From Pachypanchax playfairii (Eukaryota; Chordata; Actinopteri; Cyprinodontiformes; Aplocheilidae): a stretch of DNA of 64,000 bases. The stretch is taken from assembly GCA_006937955.1 (NCBI GenBank), contig SSNP01000136.1, forward strand, positions 1,092,235-1,156,234, given 5' to 3'. This document shows positions 1 through 12,400 of this stretch, in pieces. A program made the translations under genes and the position numbers. Under the pieces are notes generated by a model. It was not told the DNA's origin and searched no databases. It worked only from the letters and a program-made list of their open reading frames with translations. The number at the start of each line of letters is the position of its first letter. The first letter of the stretch is position 1.

Positions 1-321
1 GGATGACAGATTGTCAGAGGTCTTCAGTCAGACAGCTGTCTGAGAGAAAAGGGGCTCGGGGGGGAAACAGTGAGCAGCTTTGCATTCCTCTCTCCTCAGC
101 AGCAAGTCATCATTTTTTAGATTTGATACCAGAATAGCTTGTTTAAGAAGAATTGTAAAGAAGATCCACTTTGAGAACAATAAAATAACAATAATCGAAA
201 CAGTTCTACATTCAAAAATACATTTTAGTGGTCTTACTGTAGTAAATGTTACCTAACTTTAGATCATGTGATCATTTAAATGTTTTTCCTGAACTGTGTT
301 CTTTCTGTTGTCTGACTACAG

Positions 322-3300
322 ACAGTAAAGCCATTGTGGATGGGAATCTAAAGCTGATCCTGGGTCTTATATGGACACTCATCCTGCACTACTCCATCTC
401 CATGCCTATGTGGGATGATGAAGACGAGGAGGAGGTGAAAAAGCTGACCCCCAAACAGCGTTTGTTGGGCTGGATTCAGAACAAGGTGCCCCAGCTGCCC
501 ATCAATAATTTTAACCGTGACTGGCGGGATGGTAAAGCCCTCGGAGCTCTGGTTGACAACTGTGCTCCTGGTAAGAAGCTTTTTGAGACGTCAGGGGACT
601 CTGGAGGTCGGAGGTGGAAGTGCTGAGTCACAATATGTGCAGTGCAGTTTCCCTAGTTACAATATTTTACAAAATGTTAAGAAATAACACAAGAATATGA
701 TGCAATACAATATGAAATGATATAATATGATACAGTATACTTTGGGACAAATAATGAGGTAATTACACAGTAAATACATAATCAACCAGTAACAGACAAA
801 AAGAAACAGCACGTGCAGTTACCATTTCAAAATATATCTATATATTTATATCTATATCTAAAATATATCTATAAGTTTGTATTTATAGGTTTAAAATCTA
901 AGTAAATTCAGTATTTTATGAGCCCTATAACAGTATAAAGGGACATATTGCACAACATTTTTACTGTATTGGGGCCAAACGTGATTAATATTTTCAGTCT
1001 AGTATAAATTTGGGAACCCTGTACCTTTGACAGAAATCAAGACTTCAAAATAACAAAATATGAGATAAGTTTGACAAACCTAATGTGCCTGTTTGAACAC
1101 AGACAACAGGTAGGTGTTGGGGTCAGGCATGTGTCACTGGTTATATCTGATTTGTGTTTTTAGTGCAAGTAGTTTCATTATGTCGGAAAAAAAACTCTTT
1201 TTCTGATTGTAACTGAGGGACATCCCTGCCAGCTGTCCCACAATGACTAAAGCATTCACTCCCAATGTTGCCGGCCTGAGGCCCAAGCCTGGCTTTAGTG
1301 TTTATAGCCTCGCCGCTACACAACACCCCCAAATTTGGACACCATTTCTCCTCCTTCTATCAAGGGGGAGGCTTGGCCCTGCAACAAAATGCAGGGTAAT
1401 CTGTCACAGAGAGCCACAGATCCAAAGACAAGGCCAGCATTTGAGTTATAGCCAGTGGAGTCTTCGGTTTCCAGCAATGAACATTAGAAAGTCCTCAGTC
1501 CTCTCTGGAGTTTACCTCACAGGGTGATAGGTGGGGGTGTGTGGAAATGTGGAACACCATGTTTAACCATGTTTATATGAGCCATTGATCTGAGGAGAAT
1601 CACTTTTAAACACCGTGCTGCAACAATGACCATAAAAGGCTCATCTGCTGTTCCTAAACAGGACAGTAAAACTAGCTCTTATCTGAAGCACAAAGACTCT
1701 CATTTCATTTACTTACAAAAACCCAATTCATCAGTTAGGAAAAGAAGAAAGAGGCATTCTGGGCAGATAACAACAGATTTTTATTTTGTCTTTAATATGC
1801 CACTATCAGAAGGTATGCAGAGCTTTGTTCTGTATTAACACTGCCCACCTCTTTGCTTCATATCCATGTGAATTCATCTCTTTTCTTTCTCATGTCTGTA
1901 TTAATTAGATAATAGTATTCTGTGGTGTGCTTGCTTGGGACTTTTGAGTGAGTAGCCACTCCATTGCCAACACTAATCCAATTTAGGCATTAGCTGCACA
2001 CAGCATGAGAGGCTCAGCCACAGTGAAAGCACCACCGAGTCAGTCGAAGCTGCCTCTTGTGAATATAGTGGCGTTTTTTGTCACACATAGAGAATTCGTA
2101 GGAGCAGAGCGGTGTGGGTAAGGTCATGGGATCTCATAGTCAGAAGCACTTTAGAGATAGTAGTGACAGCCTAAGTGGTTTTATTATAGTAACTGCTGTC
2201 TGGTTGAGCCTGCATTAGTCAGTTCACAATTGTCTAATTAGCCCCTTGCGTTTGTGTTAGGCTTGTGTCCTGACTGGGCAGAGTGGGACCCAAATAAGCC
2301 TGTGCAGAATGCCAGAGAAGCCATGCAACAGGCTGATGACTGGTTGGGCGTGCCTCAGGTAAGATACACTGTAAACACTAGATTAGTTTGTTGTAGATCT
2401 CAGTCAACTGAAAGCAAGTTTTACTGTAAAACAATGATATTTTTTCTGCTTATGAAAGTAAACATTTTCTAAAGCAAATTAATCATTTATTAAGCTGTAA
2501 TCAATTCCATGCAGCCTTTATTTGCAATTCACTTCTCCACATGCACCAGTGAGACAACACTGAACCAAAATGAATACATTTTTAAAAAAGCAATAATTTA
2601 TGAAAGGGAGCCTTGTGTTTTCCCTGGATATCATCCTGGAGGGTGAAATTGAATTTTTATGACCTAGCTCACCTTTTAAATTTCCATCTACTTTACTGTA
2701 GGTCTCTGTAAATGAGTGTGTTGGAGTCATATTCTGTAAAAGTTGTGATTTTTGCGGGCATGTGAGATTTATTCATATCTTTCACATTAGCACATGAAAC
2801 ATGTAAATATGCCCACGCTCATCCGAATAACAATGTGAACAGGCCGAGCGTACAGTGTTCCCAGTCCCATCTGAGTGTCTGGATTGTGCATCGTGCACCG
2901 TGCCTGTTGTTTACCTGTTTGTCTAAGACACATTGTTATCTTTTCTCAATGAGGCTTTGGGAGATAAGCAGAGGTACGTGTCACGTCTCTGCAGGCCTTT
3001 AGGTGGTGGAGGGGTGGGTGCTGGATTCCAGTGTGGGTTTTTTTAAAGTGGATGTGGGAGAGGTCTGGCTCAGGATAAAATCCCCCCATGGTGGCTTAAC
3101 TCTGCTGTCCTAAGGTTAAATATAACCATTGTGGAGCGTGGCTTTATGCCATTGTGTGACAGACAGGCAAACAAGTGCTTTAAGAGAGACAGAAGTCAGA
3201 GGTGGAGAGAATAAATACGTTTAATCCTTCTTTAATCCTATTGCATTATTCTCCATAAAGGAAAGTTGCCAAAAAGAATAATCCATACTCTCACCAAAAA

Positions 3301-3483
3301 AGACAATAAGTTTCATATTCTTCGTGTTTTAGGTGATTGCTCCAGAAGAAATAGTGGACCCAGATGTGGATGAGCATTCAGTCATGACATACCTGTCTCA
3401 GTTCCCCAAGGCGAAACTGAAACCTGGGGCTCCTCTCAGACCCAAACAGCTTTTTCCAGACAAAGTCAAAGCTTATGGACCAG
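322..3483 (+). CDS. flnc: flnc exons for the actin-binding domain (end of CH1, CH2) and start of Ig1
   Basis: Exons 322-570, 2261-2358 and 3333-3483. The first encodes DSKAIVDGNLKLILGLIWTL, the end of CH1, then the acidic linker WDDEDEEE and the start of CH2 (TPKQRLLGWIQNKVPQLP). The second gives ..AREAMQQADDWLGVPQ. The third finishes CH2 (HSVMTYLSQFPKAKLKPG) and opens Ig1 (KVKAYGPG). CH1 and CH2 together bind F-actin. Splice phases are 2/1, 1/0 and 0/1. The two large introns, 571-2260 and 2359-3332, hold no other gene that I can see; they are AT-rich non-coding sequence. Confidence 0.95.
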
Positions 3484-6400
3484 GTAATGCTGCATAGCAT
3501 TCATGTCAGCAGTTTTTACAAACAAAAATCAATAAGTAAATGACCTTATCCCATGTCTTGACATTCACATTACAGGTATTGAACCTCATGGCAACAAAGT
3601 TCTGCAGCCAGCTGTATTTACGGTGGAGACGCTGGAGGCTGGCAGTGGTGAAGTCCTGGTGTTTGTGGAGGATCCTGAAGGTCACAAAGAGGAGGCAAGT
3701 TATAAATAAAAAGTTCATTTATGTCACAAATTCCTGCTCATTCTCAAAGTTTTGCGTCTAATCTCTGTTTTAAACCTCTTCCATGCTGATTTCTTGCTCT
3801 TCAGGCTAAAGTTAAGCCCAATAATGACAAAAACAGAACCTACTCTGTCACCTATGTTCCAAAAGTGGAGGGTGTCCACAAGGTAAAAAATACTGTATCA
3901 TTTCTTTAAATGTAAAAAAAAAAAGAAAATGCGTCTCCCAATTTACGTATTGTGTCTGAATTTTTAAAAACATTTTTATTTTTACCTTTAGGTAAAAGTG
4001 CTGTTTGCAGGTCAGGACATTGACAAGAGTCCCTACACTGTGAATGTGGCAAAGGTAATGGGTGATCCGAGCAAAGTCCATGCCAGGGGTCCGGGTCTCG
4101 AGCCAACAGGCAACATAGCCAACAAACCCACCTACTTTGATATCTATACAGCTGGTGAGTTAGAAGAAACTTTTGCCACTTTCAAATATCTGATGAAATA
4201 ACTTCTTCCTGTACTAATCATGTATGTCTCTGGCATGATCAGGTGCTGGTCACGGCGACATCAGTGTGGTTATCGTCGACCCTCAGGGCAAAAAAGACAC
4301 AGTGGAGCTCACCCTGGAGAATAAAGGTGACAGTGTTTTCCGCTGCACCTATCGCCCCATGCAGGAGGGGCCCCACACCATCCACATCCTGTTTGCAGGC
4401 CAGGAGATCCCCAAGAGCCCTTACACTGTCAACATCGCGGAGGGTAAGCTATCTGTCTGTGTTGTAAATAACTGTCAGACAAATCCGATTTCTTAGCGGG
4501 CTGTTAGTGTCGGGGTTATCGATCCATCACAATCTACAGTAATCTTTATTTTACGTGGGAACAGCTACGCTTTACAGTCCATAACCCTTCCTATCTGTCA
4601 TTTCTAGCTCCAGCAGTTGCTCCTCCCGCAGGAGCGCCACTGCAGATAGCTCCTCAGTCAGTGCGCACCCCACCTGGAGCGAAAGGTGGGGTGGGGGCTC
4701 CCCCACCAAAACCTGGCCGTCCAAGTTAGTATATGTCTCTTAGGAGGAGCTTGTCAGATACTCTCCCAGTGTTATCCTTCCTATGCCAGGCTCTGCACAT
4801 GCTCCTCTGTGCTTTTCCCTTAAAGTTAGGGATCTGCACCGCAGTGCCGTGCTTGGTCGCCTGCTTCGTCTTCTTGCTGCTTGATGGTTTAGTTTTGTCC
4901 AGTGAGAGACGACGTGTTGTACAAACGGTTTATAGATCGCTCCAGTTCGCTTTTCTGTCAGTTTCTGTGTTTCTTTGTTCTTTCTTGTTGAACATCTTTG
5001 CTTGTGCTCTTGACATGTTTGTTTTTCATCAAGTCTAAATTTGCATCATCTCTTCGATTTAAAGCCTGCCCTCAACATTTTGTGACTGAATGAAATGTTG
5101 TCAGACGCGCCTTCGATGCACTGTGACGTGCCAGTGTATTATGCAGCATTGTGTTCTTGCATTACTATATGTTCTTAAAAGCGCATCTTCAATATTTACA
5201 GGTTCTGCCTGCTCAGGGAACTCTATGTGAAGTGGAATTGGTTACTAACTTTGCAGTCGTCGTCTGGCTGCTCTTAGTTCTTTTTGCTTTTCAAAATAAT
5301 TTTTTCTTTTACACTTTTTTTCCTTTCAGCTATAAACCCAAACGCTTGCAGAGCTACTGGCAGAGGGCTTCAGCCTAAAGGCGTGAGAGTGAAGGAGGTT
5401 GCAGACTTCAAAGTTTACACCAAAGGAGCTGGCAGTGGTGCATTAAATGTCTCCATCAAAGGACCAAGTGAGTCAGACAGCTCTCTCTTCTCTGCATTGC
5501 TTTTCACTCCTTGTACATAAAAAAACTCTTTTTTCCCACTGTTTGGGATTTATGCTTACATGTAGTGTTTCCATGCGCATACAAATAAAATGGACCAAAT
5601 GAGCTGATAAGATCCATCCACTCACATTGTTATTCATCCTCAGCTGGTGCAGAGGAGCAAGTGAAAGTGAGGGATGCAGGAAATGGAGTGTATGAGTGTC
5701 AATATTATCCCCTCAAGCCTGGTAAATACACAGTGAGCATCACTTGGGGAGGCCAGCCCATCCCCCGCAGGTAGGATCGTAATAATGACTCGAACTCTTC
5801 CTTAGCAATGCACACTCATATTTATGCCAGGTAATGTGTTACAGCCCCTTTGAAGTAGAGGTGGGTGAGGAAGCAGGTGTTCAGAAGGTGAGGGCCTGGG
5901 GTCCAGGTCTGAAGACTGGCATGGTGGGGAAATCTGCAGATTTTGTTGTTGAGGCAATCGGTACTGAAGTTGGAACTCTGGGTAAGACTTTTACATGTCA
6001 GGTCTTGTAAAATAAAAAAGATGCACTTTGAAATCTGTCATTTAAATGTATGAATGATGAATTTTTTCCCCTCAGGATTCTCCATCGAAGGCCCATCACA
6101 AGCTAAAATTGAATGTGATGATAAGGGTGATGGCTCCTGTGATGTACGCTACTGGCCCACCGAACCTGGTGACTACGCTGTCCACGTCATTTGTGATGAT
6201 GAAGACATCAAAGACAGTCCTTTCATGGCACACATTCTACCTGCTGTCAATGATGTTTTCCCTGAAAAGGTAATTTCTGCTAATTTTTACAAAAACAGTT
6301 TTAAAACATCATTGTTTCTGCCATATCCTGAAGAGAATATTTACAGGTAAAAGCCTACGGGCCAGGCTTGCAGCCAACTGGCGTCATTGTAAACAAACCG

Positions 6401-9400
6401 ACAGATTTCACCATTGATGCCCGCATGGCTGGGAAGGGTCACCTCAAGATCTATGCACAGGTACTGACTGTACAAGTTTGTGGAGTCTTCATTCTTTATT
6501 TATAGGAATACATCATTTATATTGTATGAGGTTGGTCGGAGCAGAACTGACAGGATTGTGTGTACACACAGGACGCTGAAGGTTGCACTATCAACATCAA
6601 CATCACCGACAGAGGGGATGGAACATACGTGTGTGTGTATACTCCTGTTAAACCTATTAAACACACCATCATTATCACCTGGGGTGATGTCAATGTGCCC
6701 AACAGTCCTTTCAGGGTGAGATATATCACATACTGACTGATACATGTGTGTAAAATGATGTAATTCTAATATGATACTTCACCAAATATAGATAAAGTAA
6801 GAGGAGTGCAGTTGTTGCACTTCACTAAGTTGCTTCTGCTTCAAGTACTCTGTGAATTCATTAGGTGCTGGTTGGAGAGGGTTCTCATCCTGATAAAGTC
6901 AAGGTCTATGGGCCCGGAGTGGAGAAGACAGGGCTCAAAGCTAACGAACCAACATACTTCACTGTGGACTGCAGTGAGGCAGGTCAAGGTGAGCCTGCAC
7001 AAGTAGATGGTGTGAGTGGTTACGAAAACACTCCTGAGTTCAGTCGGCCAAATAATGTGCTACGTCCAGTGAATGTAAAAAAAAAAAAAATAAGCACAGA
7101 AAGAGCTAAATGGGTGAATCTGTGAGGCTGCACTGCATTTTTATTTGAAATGAATAATTGTACATAAAAATAAGCTGCAGGCAATGGAGTGACAGCTTCA
7201 ATTTATTCAGATGATCTACGTCTGAATAACCTCTGTGAACTGTTCATTGTTATGCACCATTAGGAGATATCAGCATTGGAATCAAGTGCGCCCCAGGGGT
7301 GGTCGGACCGGCTGAGGCTGACATCGACTTTGACATCATCAAGAATGACAATGACACCTTCACTGTCAAGTACACTCCACCCGGGCCGGGCCGTTATACC
7401 ATTATGGTGCTGTTTGCTGACCAGGTAGCAAAATATTTTCCAGATAATATGGATATTGATCATCATACTTCCATAAATAAAATGTGATCTTGAGCATTTC
7501 ATTTTATTTTTCAGGAAATTCCAGTCAGTCCTTTCAAAGTCAAGGTGGACCCGTCCCATGATGCCGGCAAGGTGAGAGCCGAGGGTCCAGGACTCAACAA
7601 GACAGGTGAGAACCTTCACAGTAAATTAGGTGGTAATCTATGAAAAATGCTTGTCCTCAATTTTGATTGGATAATCAGACTGTTAGCGCTGACAAAATGC
7701 ACGTGTGTTTCAGGTGTGGAGGTGGGCACTCCAACCCACTTTACCATCTACACAAAGGGAGCTGGAAAGGCCAAACCTGAGGTACATTTTGCAGCACCAG
7801 GCCCTGGGGAGGCAGTTCGTGACTTTGAGATAATCGATAACCACGATTACTCCTACACTGTCAAGTACACAGCTCTTCAACAGGTAAGGCGAGGTTCTGT
7901 TTAGTGACTAACTGTATTTGTGATTACACCCACACATCAACAAGGATTCATTCTTCTTCTGGTGTTTTTTAGGGGAATATGGCCATTTCTGTGACTCATG
8001 GAGGAGATCCCATCCCCAAAAGCCCTTTCCACATTACAGTAGCACCAGCTCTGGATATTGGAAAGGTGAAAGTGGAAGGATTAGATACCAGTGAGTATTG
8101 TTAATGTTGATGCCTGTACTTTTTCACACTGAAAGTTAATTATCAAAAGTAACATTGTTCATTATTACTACTTGCAGAAGTAGAAGTAGGAAAGGATCAA
8201 GAGTTCACGGTGAACACAAAAGGTGCAGGTGGGCAGGGCAACGTTGGTGTGAAGATGATATCTCCCTCCGGTAGACCAATCCCCTGCAAGCTGGAGTCAG
8301 ATAAGGCCAAAGGCACTCACAGTGTGAAGTACATCCCCCCTGAGGAGGGACAGTACAAGGTTGATGTCAGTTACGATGGAAACCCGGTGATGGGAAGTCC
8401 CTTTGGAGTTGAAGCAGTCATGCCAGCTGATCCGTCAAAGGTAAAAGTCTGAATTTGGAGCTCTTTAAACAAGAAACATATTCAGTAATATGAACCAAAA
8501 ACTGGTTTAACTGTTTCATTACAGGTGCGAGCCTTTGGGCCAGGCCTTAAGGGTGGCATTGTGGGTAAACCAGCTCCATTCACTATTGACACAAAGGGAG
8601 CTGGTGCAGGTGGACTTGGCCTGACAGTAGAGGGTCCCTGTGAGGCAAAAATTGAATGCCAAGACAACGGTGATGGTACGTGCTCAGTTTCCTACCTCCC
8701 CACTGAGCCCGGTGAGTACGCCATCAACATCCTGTTTGCAGAGCAGCACATCCCCGGCTCCCCCTTCAAAGCTGCAGTTCGCCCAGCGTTTGATCCAAGC
8801 AAGGTCACAGCCAGCGGGCCAGGCCTGGAGAGGGCCAAGGCGGGTGAACCGGCAACCTTCACGGTAGATTGCACCAGAGCAGGTGATGCTGCTGAGCTTA
8901 CCATTGAAATCGTGTCAGAAACTGGAGTTAAAGCTGAGGTGCACATCCAGAAAACATCAGAGGGGACCTTCTCTGTCACCTACATCCCATCTTTCCATGG
9001 CTCTCACACCATCACCATCAAATATGGTGGCCAGGCTATTCCCTACTTTCCAAAAGTCTTGCAAGTGGAACCTTCCATGGACACCAGTGGAGTTCATGTT
9101 TATGGGCCTGGAGTGGAGCCAAGAGGTAACAATAGACAGAATAATTTAATCTTGAAAGGCATTTTCACCTCATATTTGTGTCAAATTTAGGTGCACTGTT
9201 CTTTATTGTGCATGTATTATCACTGGAATCACCGATGTAATATGTATAAATCAACATCAGGAGGGATGTTTTATGGTTCAATGTTATGAAGCCTGTTTGA
9301 TGTGAGTCCAGAGCAGCAAATCACCTGAAGTGCTTTTGTGCTTCAAGGGGTCCTCCGGGAAGTCACAACCCACTTCATTGTCGATTCTCGTGCCCTCAAC

Positions 9401-12400
9401 AAGGTTGGAGGCGGTCATGTAAAGGTCCACATTATCAACCCCTCTGGCGCCAGCACCGACTCCTACATTACTGACAAGGGCGATGGCACTTACAGAGTGG
9501 AGTACACAGCCTTCGAGGACGGTAAGAGCACAGTGGAATTGTGAATAGATAATTAATACGGGAAGAGAAATATTTGTAAAACTTGAGGCAGAATAGACAA
9601 ACTTTACATAGACTGGGACTCTGCATACAGATAGGGAGAAAATAATCCCTAACAGGTGCTTGTCTTGGGTGCCATTTGGGAATAAAGCAAGAGAATGGGA
9701 AAAGAAAGAGCAAGTGAGATGGGGTATAAATACAGAATGATGCAGTCGAGCAATGATGTGAGGGCCAGAGAGCAGGCAGGCAGTCAGGCTTTGCTTTATA
9801 AATAGTGCGCTCTGGAACAGAAGCTCTTAACCAGGCAGGTATGTGTGCTGAAGGCTGCCTGCACACAGCAATACAGCAAAGGAATGACAGGGGGGTATTA
9901 ATAGAGACCTATAACACAAAGCAAAGAGATCACAGAACACTTCTCCACCAACAGACATCCTCTAATATCATAGCAGTGTGGTTGGGAATATGGTGTATAA
10001 GCCTACTGAGAGTGCTCTGTCAGAAAAATGTTGTAACAGAATAATGAATAGGGAACAGATGTAACGTCTTGTATGTTCAGCAGAGCGTCTGTACTCTAGA
10101 TAGCGTCTTTTTATAAATAAACAGATGTTTGTCTCCCTAAAAGGGAATTTGACTGGCCCATAATTAAAAGCAAAACGGCAATAGCAGATAATATTTGCCA
10201 GATTTGAGGAAACAAACAGTATGAAGTCAGACAATATGTATCTATCTGCTCTGGTGCAGGAATGCATCTGATTGAAGTCCTGTATGATGGTGCGCATGTT
10301 CCTAAAAGTCCCTTCAGAGTGTTTGTGGTTGAAGGATGTGATCCGACCCGGGTCCGAGCCTTTGGGCCTGGTCTGGAGGGAGGAATAACCAACAAGTCGA
10401 ACTTTTTCACTGTGGAAACCAGGTACTGCTGAATCACAAAGAGGAGAAATGTGGTTTAACAAGAATATGTGCAGAATTTTCAGTTTTTATGCACCTCAGT
10501 TGGGTTTGAAATTATGGATTTAGAGAATGAATGAATAATGAAATATGTTGGCCTCTGTCTCAGGGGTGCTGGTACAGGAGGCCTGGGTCTGACTATTGAG
10601 GGAGCTTCAGAGGCAAAAATATCTTGCAAAGACAACAAAGATGGCAGTTGCAGTGTGGAATACGTCCCCTTTACTCCTGGAGACTACGATGTAAATATTA
10701 CCTACGGAGGTCAGCCAATCCCTGGGAGTCCATTCCGTGTGCCGGTGAAGGTCCCAGTTGATCCAAGCAAAGTGAAATGCTCAGGTCCAGGCCTGGGTGC
10801 AGGAGTGAGAGCCCATGTTCCTCAGACTTTCACAGTGGACTGCACACAGGCTGGGCAGGCCCCACTGGATGTCAAACTCTACGGACCAACAGGTAAGAAA
10901 ACTCTCCAAGAACAAAATGCATAAAACTTGAATTACTAGAAAAAAGATCATAGTGAGTATGTGTTATATTCATATTTACAGGTAGTATGGAGCCTGTTGG
11001 TGTGAAGAATAATGGTGATGGTACCCACACAGTTCACTACACCCCAACACAAGATGGTCCCTACACTGTAGCAGTCAAGTATGCAGATCAAGAAGTCCCA
11101 CACAGGTACAGTTTTATTAAATTTATGAGTTGAATGAACTCATAACTAGGTTATATGATCAGAAATGTCTTCATTAAAACTCTCTGAAAGGTTTTTAAAA
11201 AAAGGTCAGCTCCTATCATTTATCTGTCCTTACTTTTCTTTTTCTCTCACTTGTTAATTACTCTCTATCTCCCCTTTCAACAGTCCATTCAAGGTAATGT
11301 CTCAGCCTGGGCATGATGCCAGTAAGGTTCGTGCCAGCGGCCCTGGTCTAGACACTAAAGGTGTATCTGCCAGCTTGCCTGTAGAGTTCACTATTGATGC
11401 TCGAGATGCTGGAGAGGGTCTGCTCACTGTACAGATTCTGGTGGGTTCAGCCACCACATACAGAACTGTAATAATGTGACCCGTAAGCTGTTTTTTAAAA
11501 TAAATATCCCTTGACTTTTCAAAGGACCCGGAGGGAAAGCCGAAGAATGCAACCATCCAAGACAACAGAGATGGAACCTACACTGTTTCTTATGTGCCTG
11601 ACTCTACGGGCCCTTATACAATCACTATTAAATACGGAGGAGACGAGATTCCCTATTCGCCATACCACATCCAGTCCCTGCCCACAGGAGATGCCAGCAA
11701 ATGTCGCCTCACTGGTAAGAAAACCATGTTGGATCTGTAATTATTCCTGTGAGTAAAAACATTATCACAGTTTTTAATGCTTTACTTGCTTTTCAAATTT
11801 TTCAGTTTCAATTGGAGGACATGGCATGTGTGAGTAACAAAGACTTTTATCTGTTTTCTTTTTGCATCTCTGCCCCTAAATATCAAAAGATCTTTTAGGT
11901 AGATACAATTTTTACATGTGTTTTACTTTCTTTTCATATGTCTTTCATAACAGCAAGTCTCCAGAAGCTGCAGACCTCGGAGGATACAGTCATCACAGTG
12001 GATGCCAAGGCAGCCGGAAAAGGCAAGGTGACCTGTAAGGTTCTGACACCGCAGGGGATGGAGTTGGACATGGATGTGGTGGAGAATCACGACGGGACCT
12101 TTGACATTTACTACACAGCTCCTGAACCTGGAAAATATGTAATTACCATCCGCTTCGGGGGCCAGAACATCCCAAAGAGCCCCTTCCATGTGATGGTAAG
12201 TTTAAGGTTATGGAACAGCTGCTTCAGTTGTGTGTGTTAGAAGTATTTTTGTTCTGATAATTTGTTATATAAAACCAATAATTTTACTTTTTTCCTTTCA
12301 CTGAAAGGCCACAAATGAGCCAGTGGTTCCACGTGATACAGTGGATCCTCTCTTTCGACCTGTTAACTTCCTGGTTCCTTTCACACCTCAACAAGGAGAA

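Noticed and set aside
1243..1527. Plus-strand frame inside flnc intron 322-570/2261-2358
   Set aside because: It has no filamin similarity and is not needed for the frame, which is already continuous across this intron.
9968..10462. 164-codon minus-strand frame in flnc
   Set aside because: It overlaps coding exon 10260-10422 and an intron on the other strand and has no known similarity.
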